In this document: positions 26,185 through 37,163 of the stretch, in pieces | Layout: the number at the start of each line of letters is the position of its first letter | How positions within the stretch are numbered: the stretch's first letter is position 1 | Source: Hyphomicrobiales bacterium | GTDB lineage: Bacteria > Pseudomonadota > Alphaproteobacteria > Rhizobiales > Beijerinckiaceae | Length of the DNA stretch: 47,310 nt | Assembly: GCA_003963405.1 (NCBI GenBank) | Contig: RXIY01000074.1 | Location: forward strand, 1 to 47,310 | Direction of reading: 5' to 3' | The notes under the pieces: generated by a model | Told to the model about the DNA's origin: nothing | What the model saw: only the letters and a program-made list of their open reading frames with translations | The model's database searches: none | Position numbers and translations under genes: made by a program

Positions 26185-27765
26185 ATGTTCGACCATCTCG
26201 ACGTCGTCACGCTCTCCCGCCTGCAATTCGCGCTGACCGCGCTCTATCACTTCCTGTTCGTGCCGCTGACCCTCGGCCTCTCGCTCATCATCGCGATCAT
26301 GGAGAGCGTCTATGTGATGACCGGCCGCGAGATCTGGCGCGACGCGGTGAAATTCTGGGGCACGCTGTTCGGCATCAATTTCGTCATGGGCGTCGCGACC
26401 GGCGTGACCATGGAATTTCAGTTCGGCACCAATTGGGCCTATTACTCCCATTACGTCGGCGACATTTTCGGCGCTCCGCTCGCCATCGAAGGGCTCATGG
26501 CCTTTTTCCTCGAGGCGACCTTCGTCGGACTCTTCTTCTTCGGCTGGGATCGGCTCACCAAGGTCCAGCATCTCATCGTCACCTGGTGCGTCGCGCTCGG
26601 CTCCAATTTCTCGGCGCTGTGGATTTTGATCGCCAACGCCTGGATGAGCAATCCGGTCGGCGCCGCCTTCAATCCGCAGACCATGCGCATGGAGCTGACC
26701 TCCTCCCTCGAGGTGATGTTCAATCCCGTCGCCCAGTCCAAATTCGTGCATACGGTGAGCGCCGGCTATGTGACGGGCGCCGTCTTCGTCATGTCGGTCG
26801 GCGCCTATTACATTCTGCGCCAGCGCCATGTGGACATCGCCCGCCGCTCGCTCACCGTCGCCGCGAGCTTCGGCCTCGCCTCCGCGCTTTCGGTCGTCGT
26901 GCTCGGCGACGAGAGCGGCTATACGGCGGGCGAGAACCAGAAGATGAAGATCGCCGCCATCGAGGCCATGTGGGAGACCGAGCCCGCGCCCGCCTCCTTT
27001 ACGCTGTTCGGCCTGCCCGATCTCAAGACCCAGACGACGAAATATGAAGTGACGGTGCCCTATGTGCTGGGCCTCATCGCCACGCGCTCCCTCGACAAGC
27101 CCGTCGAGGGAATCAAGCCGCTCGTCGAGCGCAACGAGGAGCGCATCCGTCACGGCTTGCCCGCCTATAAATGGCTGACCGAACAGGGTGGCCGGCCCAA
27201 TGCGCGGGTGCCCGCCGAGCTCGAGGATTCGATGCGCGACGCCGGCTATGCGCTGCTGCTGAAGCGCATCCGCGGCGACATCGAGAACGCCACGCCGCAG
27301 CAGATCCACGAGGCCGCGCTCTCCACCATTCCAGACGTCCCCGTGCTGTTCTGGAGCTTCCGCATCATGGTGGCGCTCGGCTTCTATTTCATCGCGCTCT
27401 TCGCCGTCGCCTTCTATCTTTCCAGCCGGCGCCGCTGCGGCCGTCCCTGGTTCCTGCGGCTTTGCATGTTGAGCCTGCCGCTGCCCTGGATCGCGGCGGA
27501 GCTCGGCTGGATCGTCGCGGAATATGGCCGTCAGCCCTGGATCATCGACGGCGTGATGCCGACCTTCCTCGGCGTCTCCGGCGTGCCGGCCTCCAATGTG
27601 CTGGCGAGCCTTCTCGCCTTCGTCGCCTTCTATACGGCGCTCGCCGTCGTCGATGTGGCGCTGCTCGCAAAATACATCCGCAAGGGACCGCATGGCGAAG
27701 AGGCGCATGCGCCGGGCGCGGGCGCGCTGCCCGAGGCGCAGCCCGCCTATGACGCTTCACGCTAG
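26185..27765 (+). CDS. cydA: Cytochrome bd ubiquinol oxidase subunit I
   Basis: A 526-residue, nine-helix haem protein that oxidises quinol and reduces oxygen without pumping protons. His22 (LYHFLFVPLT) is a haem ligand region; GWIVAEYGRQPW and the long Q-loop (starting METEPAPASF, carrying the EERIRHG segment) put it in the long-loop class of E. coli CydA (522 residues). The bd type resists sulfide, in contrast to haem-copper oxidases, which fits co-transcription with sqr. The start at 26185 gives the standard MFDHLDVVTLSRLQFA. Confidence 0.96.
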   Translation: MFDHLDVVTLSRLQFALTALYHFLFVPLTLGLSLIIAIMESVYVMTGREIWRDAVKFWGTLFGINFVMGVATGVTMEFQFGTNWAYYSHYVGDIFGAPLAIEGLMAFFLEATFVGLFFFGWDRLTKVQHLIVTWCVALGSNFSALWILIANAWMSNPVGAAFNPQTMRMELTSSLEVMFNPVAQSKFVHTVSAGYVTGAVFVMSVGAYYILRQRHVDIARRSLTVAASFGLASALSVVVLGDESGYTAGENQKMKIAAIEAMWETEPAPASFTLFGLPDLKTQTTKYEVTVPYVLGLIATRSLDKPVEGIKPLVERNEERIRHGLPAYKWLTEQGGRPNARVPAELEDSMRDAGYALLLKRIRGDIENATPQQIHEAALSTIPDVPVLFWSFRIMVALGFYFIALFAVAFYLSSRRRCGRPWFLRLCMLSLPLPWIAAELGWIVAEYGRQPWIIDGVMPTFLGVSGVPASNVLASLLAFVAFYTALAVVDVALLAKYIRKGPHGEEAHAPGAGALPEAQPAYDASR

Positions 27766-27777
27766 AGGAGAGCGGCA

Positions 27778-28917
27778 ATGTTCGACTATATGACGCTGCG
27801 CTTCATCTGGTGGGCGCTGCTGGGCGTGCTGCTCGTCGGCTTCTCCATCACGGACGGCTTCGATCTCGGCGTCGCCATGCTGCATCCCTTCGTGGCGAAG
27901 ACGGATGTCGAGCGGCGCGTCTCGATCAACGCCATCGGACCGGTGTGGGAAGGCAATCAGGTCTGGTTCATCCTCGGCGGCGGCGCCGCCTTCGCCGCCT
28001 GGCCGCCGCTTTACGCGGCGTCCTTCTCTGGCTTCTATCTCGCCATGCTGCTGGCGCTGGTCGGCTTCATCCTGCGGCCGGTCTCGATCGCCTTTCGCAG
28101 CAAGATCGACCATCCGCTCTGGCGCCGGGTCTGGGACTGGCTGTTCTTCGTCTCGGGCTTATTGCCGTCGTTCCTCTTCGGCGTCGCCTTCGGCAATCTG
28201 CTGCTCGGCGTTCCCTTTCACTTCGACCAGACCTTGCGCTTCGTTCACGAGGGCGGCTTCTCGAATCTCCTGCGGCCCTTCCCGCTGCTCTGCGGGCTGG
28301 TGAGCGTCGTCATGCTGCTCATGCAGGGCGGGGCCTGGCTCGCCGGCAAGACCGAGGGCGCGGTCTCGGTTCGCGCTAGGCGCGCCGGCGCGCTCGCGGC
28401 GCTGGCGCTGGTCGCGCTGTTTCTGGCGGCGGGCCTGTGGATCGCGACGGGCGTCGAGGGCTACCGCATCACGTCGACGGTCGATTTTTCCGGCCCCTCC
28501 AATCCTTTCGGCAAGGAGGTGACGCGGGGGACCGGCGACTGGCTTTTGAACTACGCGCGTTATCCGATCAGCGCCTTTGCGCCGGCGGCGGGCCTCTTCG
28601 GCGCGCTCGCCGCCGCCGTGCTGCTGGCGGCCGGCGTCAACCGCGCGGCGCTTCTCGCCTCGAGCCTCGCGACGGCGGGCGTCGTGACGACGGCGGGCTT
28701 CAGCCTGTTTCCCTTTCTGCTGCCCTCCTCCTCGCATCCCGATCAGAGCCTGACCGTGTGGGATTCGTCCTCCAGCCAGGGAACGCTCGGCCTCATGCTC
28801 GTCGCCGTGATCCTCTTCCTGCCGATCATCCTCGCCTACACCTCATGGGTCTATTGGGTGCTGCGCGGCCCGGTGACGACGGCGGCGATCGAAAAGAGCG
28901 ACGGGCATTACTATTGA
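27778..28917 (+). CDS. cydB: Cytochrome bd ubiquinol oxidase subunit II
   Basis: A 379-residue integral membrane partner of CydA, the same length as the E. coli protein. Family features are the start MFDYMTLRFIWW, SITDGFDLGV and the WEGNQVWFILGGGA segment, where the acidic residue lines the proton path. It follows cydA by 12 bases with AGAGGAG just before its ATG and precedes cydX by 16, so the subunits are made from one message. Confidence 0.96.
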   Translation: MFDYMTLRFIWWALLGVLLVGFSITDGFDLGVAMLHPFVAKTDVERRVSINAIGPVWEGNQVWFILGGGAAFAAWPPLYAASFSGFYLAMLLALVGFILRPVSIAFRSKIDHPLWRRVWDWLFFVSGLLPSFLFGVAFGNLLLGVPFHFDQTLRFVHEGGFSNLLRPFPLLCGLVSVVMLLMQGGAWLAGKTEGAVSVRARRAGALAALALVALFLAAGLWIATGVEGYRITSTVDFSGPSNPFGKEVTRGTGDWLLNYARYPISAFAPAAGLFGALAAAVLLAAGVNRAALLASSLATAGVVTTAGFSLFPFLLPSSSHPDQSLTVWDSSSSQGTLGLMLVAVILFLPIILAYTSWVYWVLRGPVTTAAIEKSDGHYY

Positions 28918-28933
28918 GAAAGGGAAGGCTGGC

Positions 28934-29035
28934 ATGTGGTATTTTTCCTGGATCCTCGGCCTCGGCCTCGCCTGCGCCTTCGGCATCCTCAACGCCATGT
29001 GGCTCGAACTCGACGACGACGACGAGCGTCGCTAG
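28934..29035 (+). CDS. cydX: Cytochrome bd small subunit CydX
   Basis: A 33-residue single-helix peptide: MWYFSWILGLGLACAFGI start, then NAMWLELDDDDERR. This is the CydX/YbgT pattern, which stabilises the haem site of the bd oxidase. AAGGGAAGG precedes the ATG. The acidic tail is typical. Found by reading the cydB-adaptor gap. Confidence 0.93.
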   Translation: MWYFSWILGLGLACAFGILNAMWLELDDDDERR

Positions 29036-29063
29036 TGAGCGCCGCCGCCGGCTGGGAGATTTC

Positions 29064-30028
29064 ATGAACCGCTTCCGTTTGATCCTTCCCTTGGCCTTTC
29101 TGGCGTGGGCGCCGATGGCCGCCGCCGGGGAAACGACCGTCCATGTCGCGCCCATCGACGACATGAAGGCGGTGGTCGCCTCGGTCGAGCCGGCCCATCA
29201 GCTCATCGCCCGCGCGCGCATCGGCGGCACGGTCACCTCGCTCAAGATCAGGGAGGGCGACACCGTCACGGCCGGCGGCGAGATCGCCGCCGTCGCGGAC
29301 CAGAAGCTCTTCTTGCAAATGCAGTCGCTCGACCAGCGCATCCGCGCGCAGCAGGCGCAGCGCGACAAGGCGAAGACGGATTTCGACCGGGCCCAGGAGC
29401 TGCTGCGCCGCGGCGTCTCGACCAAGGTGATGTTCGATCAGGCCAAGACCGCGCTCGACGTGGCGGAGCGCACGCTCTCCGCCCTCCAGTCGGACAGAAG
29501 CGTCATCGAGCAGCAGGCCGCGGAAGGCTCGGTGAAGGCGCCGGGGCCGGGCCGTATTCTGACGATCCCGGTCTCGGTCGGCCGCGTCGTCATGCCGGGC
29601 GAGACCATCGCCACGCTCGCCGAGGACAATTACATCCTGCGTCTCCAGCTCCCCGAGCGCCACGCGCGCTTCATGCGCGCGGGCGACCGCGTCGAGATCG
29701 GCGAGCGCGGCGTCAATACGGGCGCGGGCGCCCGCAAGGAAGGGCGCGTGCGCATCGTCTATCCCGAGATTCAGGGCGGCCGCGTGATCGCCGACGTGGA
29801 TGTGAAGGGGCTCGACAATTATTTCGTCGGCGAACGGGCGCGCGTCTATCTGACGACCGGCAAGCGCAACGCCATTCTCGCGCCGAAATCCGCCGTTTAC
29901 CGCCGCGCGGGCGTCGATTTCGTGAAGCTCGCCACCGGCGCCGAGGTGGTCGTGCAGACCGGCGACCCTCACGGCGACGCCGTGGAGATTCTTTCCGGCC
30001 TGCATGACGGCGACGTGGTGCTAACGCC

Positions 30029-30032
<4 letters not shown>
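29064..30032 (+). CDS. RND efflux periplasmic adaptor
   Basis: A 322-residue membrane-fusion protein of the HlyD/AcrA type. A signal peptide ends at about APMAAAG (residue 22). The barrel/lipoyl part has IGGTVTSLKIREGDTVTAGG (50-70), a coiled-coil hairpin spans about 85-150 (QSLDQRIRAQQAQ..., DVAERTLSALQS), and the second lipoyl part has VKAPGPGRI. GGGAG precedes the ATG. It overlaps the pump gene by 4 bases. It would link the inner-membrane pump to an outer-membrane channel; no such channel gene is in the window. Confidence 0.88.
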
Positions 30033-33294
<3,262 letters not shown>

Positions 33295-33298
<4 letters not shown>

Positions 33299-33663
33299 CG
33301 AACGACTGGCCCGAACTCGCCAAGGCGCTCAGCGCCGATCTGCGCAATCTGCGCCTCGGCGCCCCGGATGTGATGAAGGCGTTCGGCGCCATGGCGACGT
33401 CGGCCGGCGCCGCCGGCGCGCTGGACGCGAAGACAAAGGAATTGATCGCTCTTGCGGTGAGCGTCGCCGTGCGCTGCGACGACTGCATCGCCTTCCACGC
33501 CAAGGCCGCCGCCGGACGCGGCGCGACGCGCGAGGAGGTCATGGAGACGCTCGGCATGGCGATCTATATGGGCGCTGGACCCTCCGTGATGTATGCGAGC
33601 CACGCGCTCGCCGCCTTCGCGCAGTTCGACGCCGAAAAAGCCGCGTCGTCCCAGGCCGGCTGA
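33295..33663 (+). CDS. AhpD-like carboxymuconolactone decarboxylase-family protein
   Basis: A 122-residue helical protein with Cys61-x2-Cys64-x3-His68 (CDDCIAFH), the thiol-disulfide centre of AhpD-like members of the CMD family. Such proteins have alkylhydroperoxidase or disulfide reductase activity. The ATG overlaps the pump stop. Within a persulfide operon it could reduce peroxide or persulfide; no direct evidence here. The family is confident, the substrate is not. Confidence 0.85.
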
Positions 33664-33685
33664 AGCGAAAGAAAGGAAGAAGGCA

Positions 33686-34030
33686 ATGTTCTCAGGTCTG
33701 ATGTCGAAACTTGCGGGCGGCGGCGGATCGCTGCCGACGATCGAGCACGAGGATTTCGAGCGCGTGGTGTCGGACAAGTCCTGCGCCATCGTCGATGTGC
33801 GCGAGCCGAACGAATATGCGGCGGGCCATGTGCCCGGCGCGAAAAATCTGCCGCTGTCGCAGTTCGATGCGTCGCAATTGCCGCAGGGCCGGTGCGTCAT
33901 CATCTGTCAGGCGGGCGGCCGCTCGGCCAAGGCGCTGGCCAAGGCGATCGAAGCCGGCCGCAAGGACGTTCGCCACTATGCGCCCGGCACCGGCGGCTGG
34001 CGCGCCCGCGGCGGCGCGGTGTCCGCGTAA
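33686..34030 (+). CDS. Single-domain rhodanese
   Basis: A 114-residue sulfurtransferase. The catalytic Cys74 sits in the loop CQAGGRS (74-80), preceded by AIVDVREPNEYAAGHVPGA (34-52 region). Rhodaneses move sulfane sulfur from thiosulfate or persulfide to acceptors such as cyanide, thioredoxin or glutathione. The ATG at 33686 has AAGGAAGAAGG upstream. It closes the operon that starts at sqr and is followed directly by a strong hairpin. Confidence 0.9.
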   Translation: MFSGLMSKLAGGGGSLPTIEHEDFERVVSDKSCAIVDVREPNEYAAGHVPGAKNLPLSQFDASQLPQGRCVIICQAGGRSAKALAKAIEAGRKDVRHYAPGTGGWRARGGAVSA

Positions 34031-34040
34031 GGAGACGCGC

Positions 34041-34074
34041 CTTTCCCTCTCCCCGCGTCCGGGGAGAGGGAAGG
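34041..34074. terminator. Terminator between rhodanese and carbonic anhydrase genes
   Basis: TTCCCTCTCCCC (34043-34054) pairs with GGGGAGAGGGAA (34061-34072), a perfect 12-bp stem with a 6-base loop. It sits between convergent genes and can serve both. CTTTCG follows on the plus strand. Confidence 0.8.
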
Positions 34075-34080
34075 CTTTCG

Positions 34081-34668
34081 TCAGGCCGCCTTGCCGATCG
34101 CCGTCGCCTTGGGCACTTCGATCAGCTTGCCGGTCTTGACGTCGTAGATATAGCCGTAGATCGGAACATTCTTCGGCACGAGCGGATGCGAGCGAATGCG
34201 CGCCACGTCCTGCGCGACGCTGTCCTCCTGATTCTTGATCGTGTGCCATTTGATGAAATGGCCGGCCGCGCAGCCGCCGCCATGCTGCGGATTCGACCAT
34301 TTCAGCGTCGGCATGTCGAGCGCGGCGGTCGCGAGGCTGTCTTCGAGAAGATCGCCCATGACCTCGTCGCAGAAGAGCTCCATGCCGCAATTGGTGTGAT
34401 GGATCACGAACCATTCATTCGTGCCGAGCAGCTTGTGGGAAATGACCAGCGAACGAATGGCGTCGTCCGTGGCGCGTGCGCCGGCGTTGCGGATCACATG
34501 CGCGTCGCCTTCCGAGAGACCGGCGTATTTCGCCGGATCGAGACGTGCGTCCATGCAGGTGAGAATCGCGAAGCGCCGCGCCGGCGGCAGCGCGAGATCC
34601 CCCTTCGCGCCGAACCCCGAAACATAGGCCGCGTTGGCCGCCATGACCTCGTCGACGATCTTGCTCAT
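34081..34668 (-). CDS. Beta-class carbonic anhydrase
   Basis: A 195-residue zinc enzyme for CO2/bicarbonate interchange. Zinc and catalytic residues: Cys38, Asp40 and Arg42 (CMDARL), His91 and Cys94 (HHTNCGM). [13 protein letters not shown] is also typical. The short type resembles mycobacterial Rv1284-like enzymes; members of this branch also include CS2/COS hydrolases, which is worth noting beside sulfide genes, but no decisive residue distinguishes them by eye. It ends convergent with the rhodanese and diverges from a hydrolase gene across an AT-rich 193-base gap. Confidence 0.9.
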   Translation of the reverse strand: MSKIVDEVMAANAAYVSGFGAKGDLALPPARRFAILTCMDARLDPAKYAGLSEGDAHVIRNAGARATDDAIRSLVISHKLLGTNEWFVIHHTNCGMELFCDEVMGDLLEDSLATAALDMPTLKWSNPQHGGGCAAGHFIKWHTIKNQEDSVAQDVARIRSHPLVPKNVPIYGYIYDVKTGKLIEVPKATAIGKAA

Positions 34669-34813
34669 TTTCGTTTCCTCCCCGAAAGCGCCGATTGATT
34701 CCTTTTTCGCTTTCCAGGGGGCGAAGTCTCTGACGCTTCGAGACGCTTTTCAAGCAAGGTAAGAATATGCTTTTGGTGACAAAGTCGCTTGACCGGACGA
34801 CAATAGAAATATC

Positions 34814-34836
34814 GTAACGCGTCGCCTGCGCGTTAC
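34814..34836. promoter_or_regulatory. GTAACGCG inverted repeat in a divergent promoter
   Basis: Perfect octamers GTAACGCG (34814-34821) and CGCGTTAC (34829-34836) are separated by 7 bases and followed by TATATAAC, a possible -10 element for the rightward hydrolase gene. The gap 34669-34861 holds no gene. A repressor or activator site is likely; the regulator is not identified. Confidence 0.5.
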
Positions 34837-34861
34837 TATATAACATCGCTGCCGAAGGCGC

Positions 34862-35779
34862 ATGGCCCTCATCCTCAACATGGTCTTTACAGGAATGTCA
34901 GAGCTACCCGATCTCTTCCCTGGTTTCGCCGCGCATTGGATCGACACGCAGGCGGGAAAAATCTTCGTGCGCGCTCACGGCGCCGGGCCGGCGCTCCTGC
35001 TGCTGCACGGTTTCGGCGAGACCCATGTCGCCTGGCATAAAATCGCGCCGGCCCTCGCAGGGCGTTTTTCCGTCGTGGCGATGGATCTGCGCGGCTATGG
35101 CTGGTCGGCGGCGCCCGACAGCGAGAAGGGCGACGCCTATACGAAGCGGGAAATGGCCGGCGACGCGGTGAAGGTCATGGAGGCGCTCGGGCATGTGCAA
35201 TTCGCGCTCGCGGGCCACGATCGCGGCGCGCGGGTCGGTTTTCGCCTGGGGCTCGACCATCCCGGCCGGCTGACGAAGCTGGCGCTTCTCAATATCGCGC
35301 CGGTCGACGACGCCTTCGGCGCGGGGGATCTTCAGCGCATGGGGCGCGCGCGGCTTCTGTCCATGGAGGCTCCGCGCCCGGAGGAGCTCATCGCCCTCGA
35401 TCCGAAAGGCTTCCTCGACGACGCGCTGCAAAGCTCCACGAAGGAGAAGTCGCTCGACGCCTTCGGCGCGGCGGCGCTCGCCCATTACCGCGCCGCCTTC
35501 AACGAGCCCTCGCGCATCCACGCCTTTTGCGAGGATTACCGCGCCGGCGCCACGATCGACCGCGAGCTGACGCTCGCCGACAGGGCGGCGGGCAAGACGC
35601 TCGACGTTCCGACTCTCGTCCTTTACGGCGAGACGAGCTTCCCCGCCGAGGGGCCGTCGCTTTCCGACGCCTGGCGCGAATGGGGCGGGTCCGTTGCGAC
35701 TGAAAGCGTCGACAGCGGCCTCTACCTCATGGAAGAGGCGCCGGAGGCGACGCTCGCCGCGCTCGACCGCTTCCTCTGA
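34862..35779 (+). CDS. Haloacetate-dehalogenase-like alpha/beta hydrolase lacking its His
   Basis: A 305-residue alpha/beta-hydrolase-fold protein of the haloacetate dehalogenase/epoxide hydrolase branch: HGFGETHVAWHKIAPAL (49-65), DLRGYG (75-80), and the nucleophile Asp120 in GHDRGARVGFRL. In the family the last element reads SGHF followed by EEAP, the His being the catalytic base. Here it is DSGLYLMEEAP, with Leu287 in the His place. The enzyme may be inactive or changed in reaction. The start could also be 34895 (MSELPDLFPG). It shares a base with the patatin start (TGATG). Confidence 0.8.
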   Translation: MALILNMVFTGMSELPDLFPGFAAHWIDTQAGKIFVRAHGAGPALLLLHGFGETHVAWHKIAPALAGRFSVVAMDLRGYGWSAAPDSEKGDAYTKREMAGDAVKVMEALGHVQFALAGHDRGARVGFRLGLDHPGRLTKLALLNIAPVDDAFGAGDLQRMGRARLLSMEAPRPEELIALDPKGFLDDALQSSTKEKSLDAFGAAALAHYRAAFNEPSRIHAFCEDYRAGATIDRELTLADRAAGKTLDVPTLVLYGETSFPAEGPSLSDAWREWGGSVATESVDSGLYLMEEAPEATLAALDRFL

Positions 35780-36636
35780 TGCCGCAGCGCGGCGTCCTCG
35801 GCGGCCGCACCGTCGCCGTGGCGCTCGGCGGCGGCGGCGCGCGCGGACTCGCCCATATCAGCGTGCTGCAGGCGCTCGACGACATGGGCGTGCGCCCGGT
35901 CGCGCTCGCCGGCGCCTCCATCGGGGCGATCATCGGCGCGGCCTATGCGGCGGGCTTCTCCGGCGAGGCGCTGCGCGAACACACGGAGGCGGTGCTCGCC
36001 AATCGCTTGAAGCTCGCGCGCCGTCTGCTCTACGCGCGCGCGCGCGGGCGCAAGCGGCTGTTCAAGGGCGTCGGCCATCCCTTTCTCATCGACGGCGAGA
36101 GATTTCTCGACGCCTTCTGGCCCGAGGGCGTGCCGGAGCGGTTCGAGGATCTGCAAATACCGCTCACCGTCGTCGCGACGGATTTCCGGCGCCGCTGCGA
36201 GGTCGCCTTCACGAAGGGACTTCTGCGCCCCGCCATCGCCGGCTCCATGTCGGTTCCCGGCGTCGTGCGCGCGACGAAGACGGAGGCCGGCTATCTCGTC
36301 GACGGCGGCCTCGTCAATCCGCTCCCTTACGACCATCTCGCCGGCAAGGCGGACATCATAGTCGCGGTGAACGTCTCCGGCAACTTTGGCGCCGAAAGCG
36401 AGACGCGCGCGCCGACGGCGTTTCAGACCATGATGGTCGCAACGCAGATTCTCACCAATTCGATCAGCGCGCGCATGATCGAGGACAATCCGCCGGACGT
36501 GCTGATCGCGCCGGCGGTGCATCAGTATCTCGCGCTCGATCTCTTCAAGGCCGAACGCATCTTTTCGGCCGGCGACGCCTGCCGGGAGGCGCTGCGCGAG
36601 GGGCTCGCGCGGGCGGCGGCGAGGCTCGGGGCCTGA
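35779..36636 (+). CDS. Patatin-like phospholipase
   Basis: A 285-residue cytosolic or membrane-associated acyl hydrolase (RssA/patatin type). Motifs: oxyanion loop GGGGARG (17-23), nucleophile elbow GASIG with Ser47, and DGG with Asp175 of the Ser-Asp dyad. It is coupled to the hydrolase gene upstream (TGATG). The natural lipid is unknown. Confidence 0.9.
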   Translation: MPQRGVLGGRTVAVALGGGGARGLAHISVLQALDDMGVRPVALAGASIGAIIGAAYAAGFSGEALREHTEAVLANRLKLARRLLYARARGRKRLFKGVGHPFLIDGERFLDAFWPEGVPERFEDLQIPLTVVATDFRRRCEVAFTKGLLRPAIAGSMSVPGVVRATKTEAGYLVDGGLVNPLPYDHLAGKADIIVAVNVSGNFGAESETRAPTAFQTMMVATQILTNSISARMIEDNPPDVLIAPAVHQYLALDLFKAERIFSAGDACREALREGLARAAARLGA

Positions 36637-36653
36637 AAGGCGGGGACCGCCGC

Positions 36654-37100
36654 CTATCGTCTTTGCGCAAAGAACGCGCGCAGCATCGCCGCCGCTTCGC
36701 TCTCGCGCAGGCCGCCGTAGACTTCGGGGGCATGATGGCAGGTCGGCTGCGAGAAGAAGCGCGGCCCGTGCTCGACGGCGCCGCCCTTGGGGTCTTCCGC
36801 CGAAAAATAGAGCCGGCGAATGCGCGCGAAGGAGATCGCCGCCGCGCACATGGCGCAGGGTTCGAGCGTGACATAGAGGTCGCAGCCGACGAGCCGCTCG
36901 CTGCCGAGAATTCGGCAGGCATGGCGAATCGCCAGAACCTCGGCATGCGCCGTCGGGTCGCGATCGACGAGCGTGCGATTGCCGGCCGTGGCGATCACCT
37001 GGCCCGCGCGCAGGATCGCCGCGCCGACCGGCACCTCTCCCGCGCCGCCAGCGGCGCGCGCCGCGTCGAAAGCGGCGGCGAATGGGTCGATCCGCATCAT
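36654..37100 (-). CDS. tadA: tRNA-specific adenosine deaminase
   Basis: A 148-residue zinc deaminase converting A34 to inosine in tRNA-Arg. Active site: HAE (52-54, Glu54 general acid/base) and PCAMC (81-85) with the zinc Cys. NRTLVDRDPTAHAEV and the C-terminal family block (YGGLRESEAAAMLRAFFAQRR) match the usual size. It converges with the patatin gene and diverges from the pseudouridine synthase gene over 63 bases, a conserved tadA/rluB arrangement in alphaproteobacteria. Confidence 0.93.
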   Translation of the reverse strand: MMRIDPFAAAFDAARAAGGAGEVPVGAAILRAGQVIATAGNRTLVDRDPTAHAEVLAIRHACRILGSERLVGCDLYVTLEPCAMCAAAISFARIRRLYFSAEDPKGGAVEHGPRFFSQPTCHHAPEVYGGLRESEAAAMLRAFFAQRR

Positions 37101-37163
37101 GCCGCCCGCGTCATTTTCCTGATCCGCGCTTCAAAGCCATCCGCCCGCCTGCTATCAGAGATC

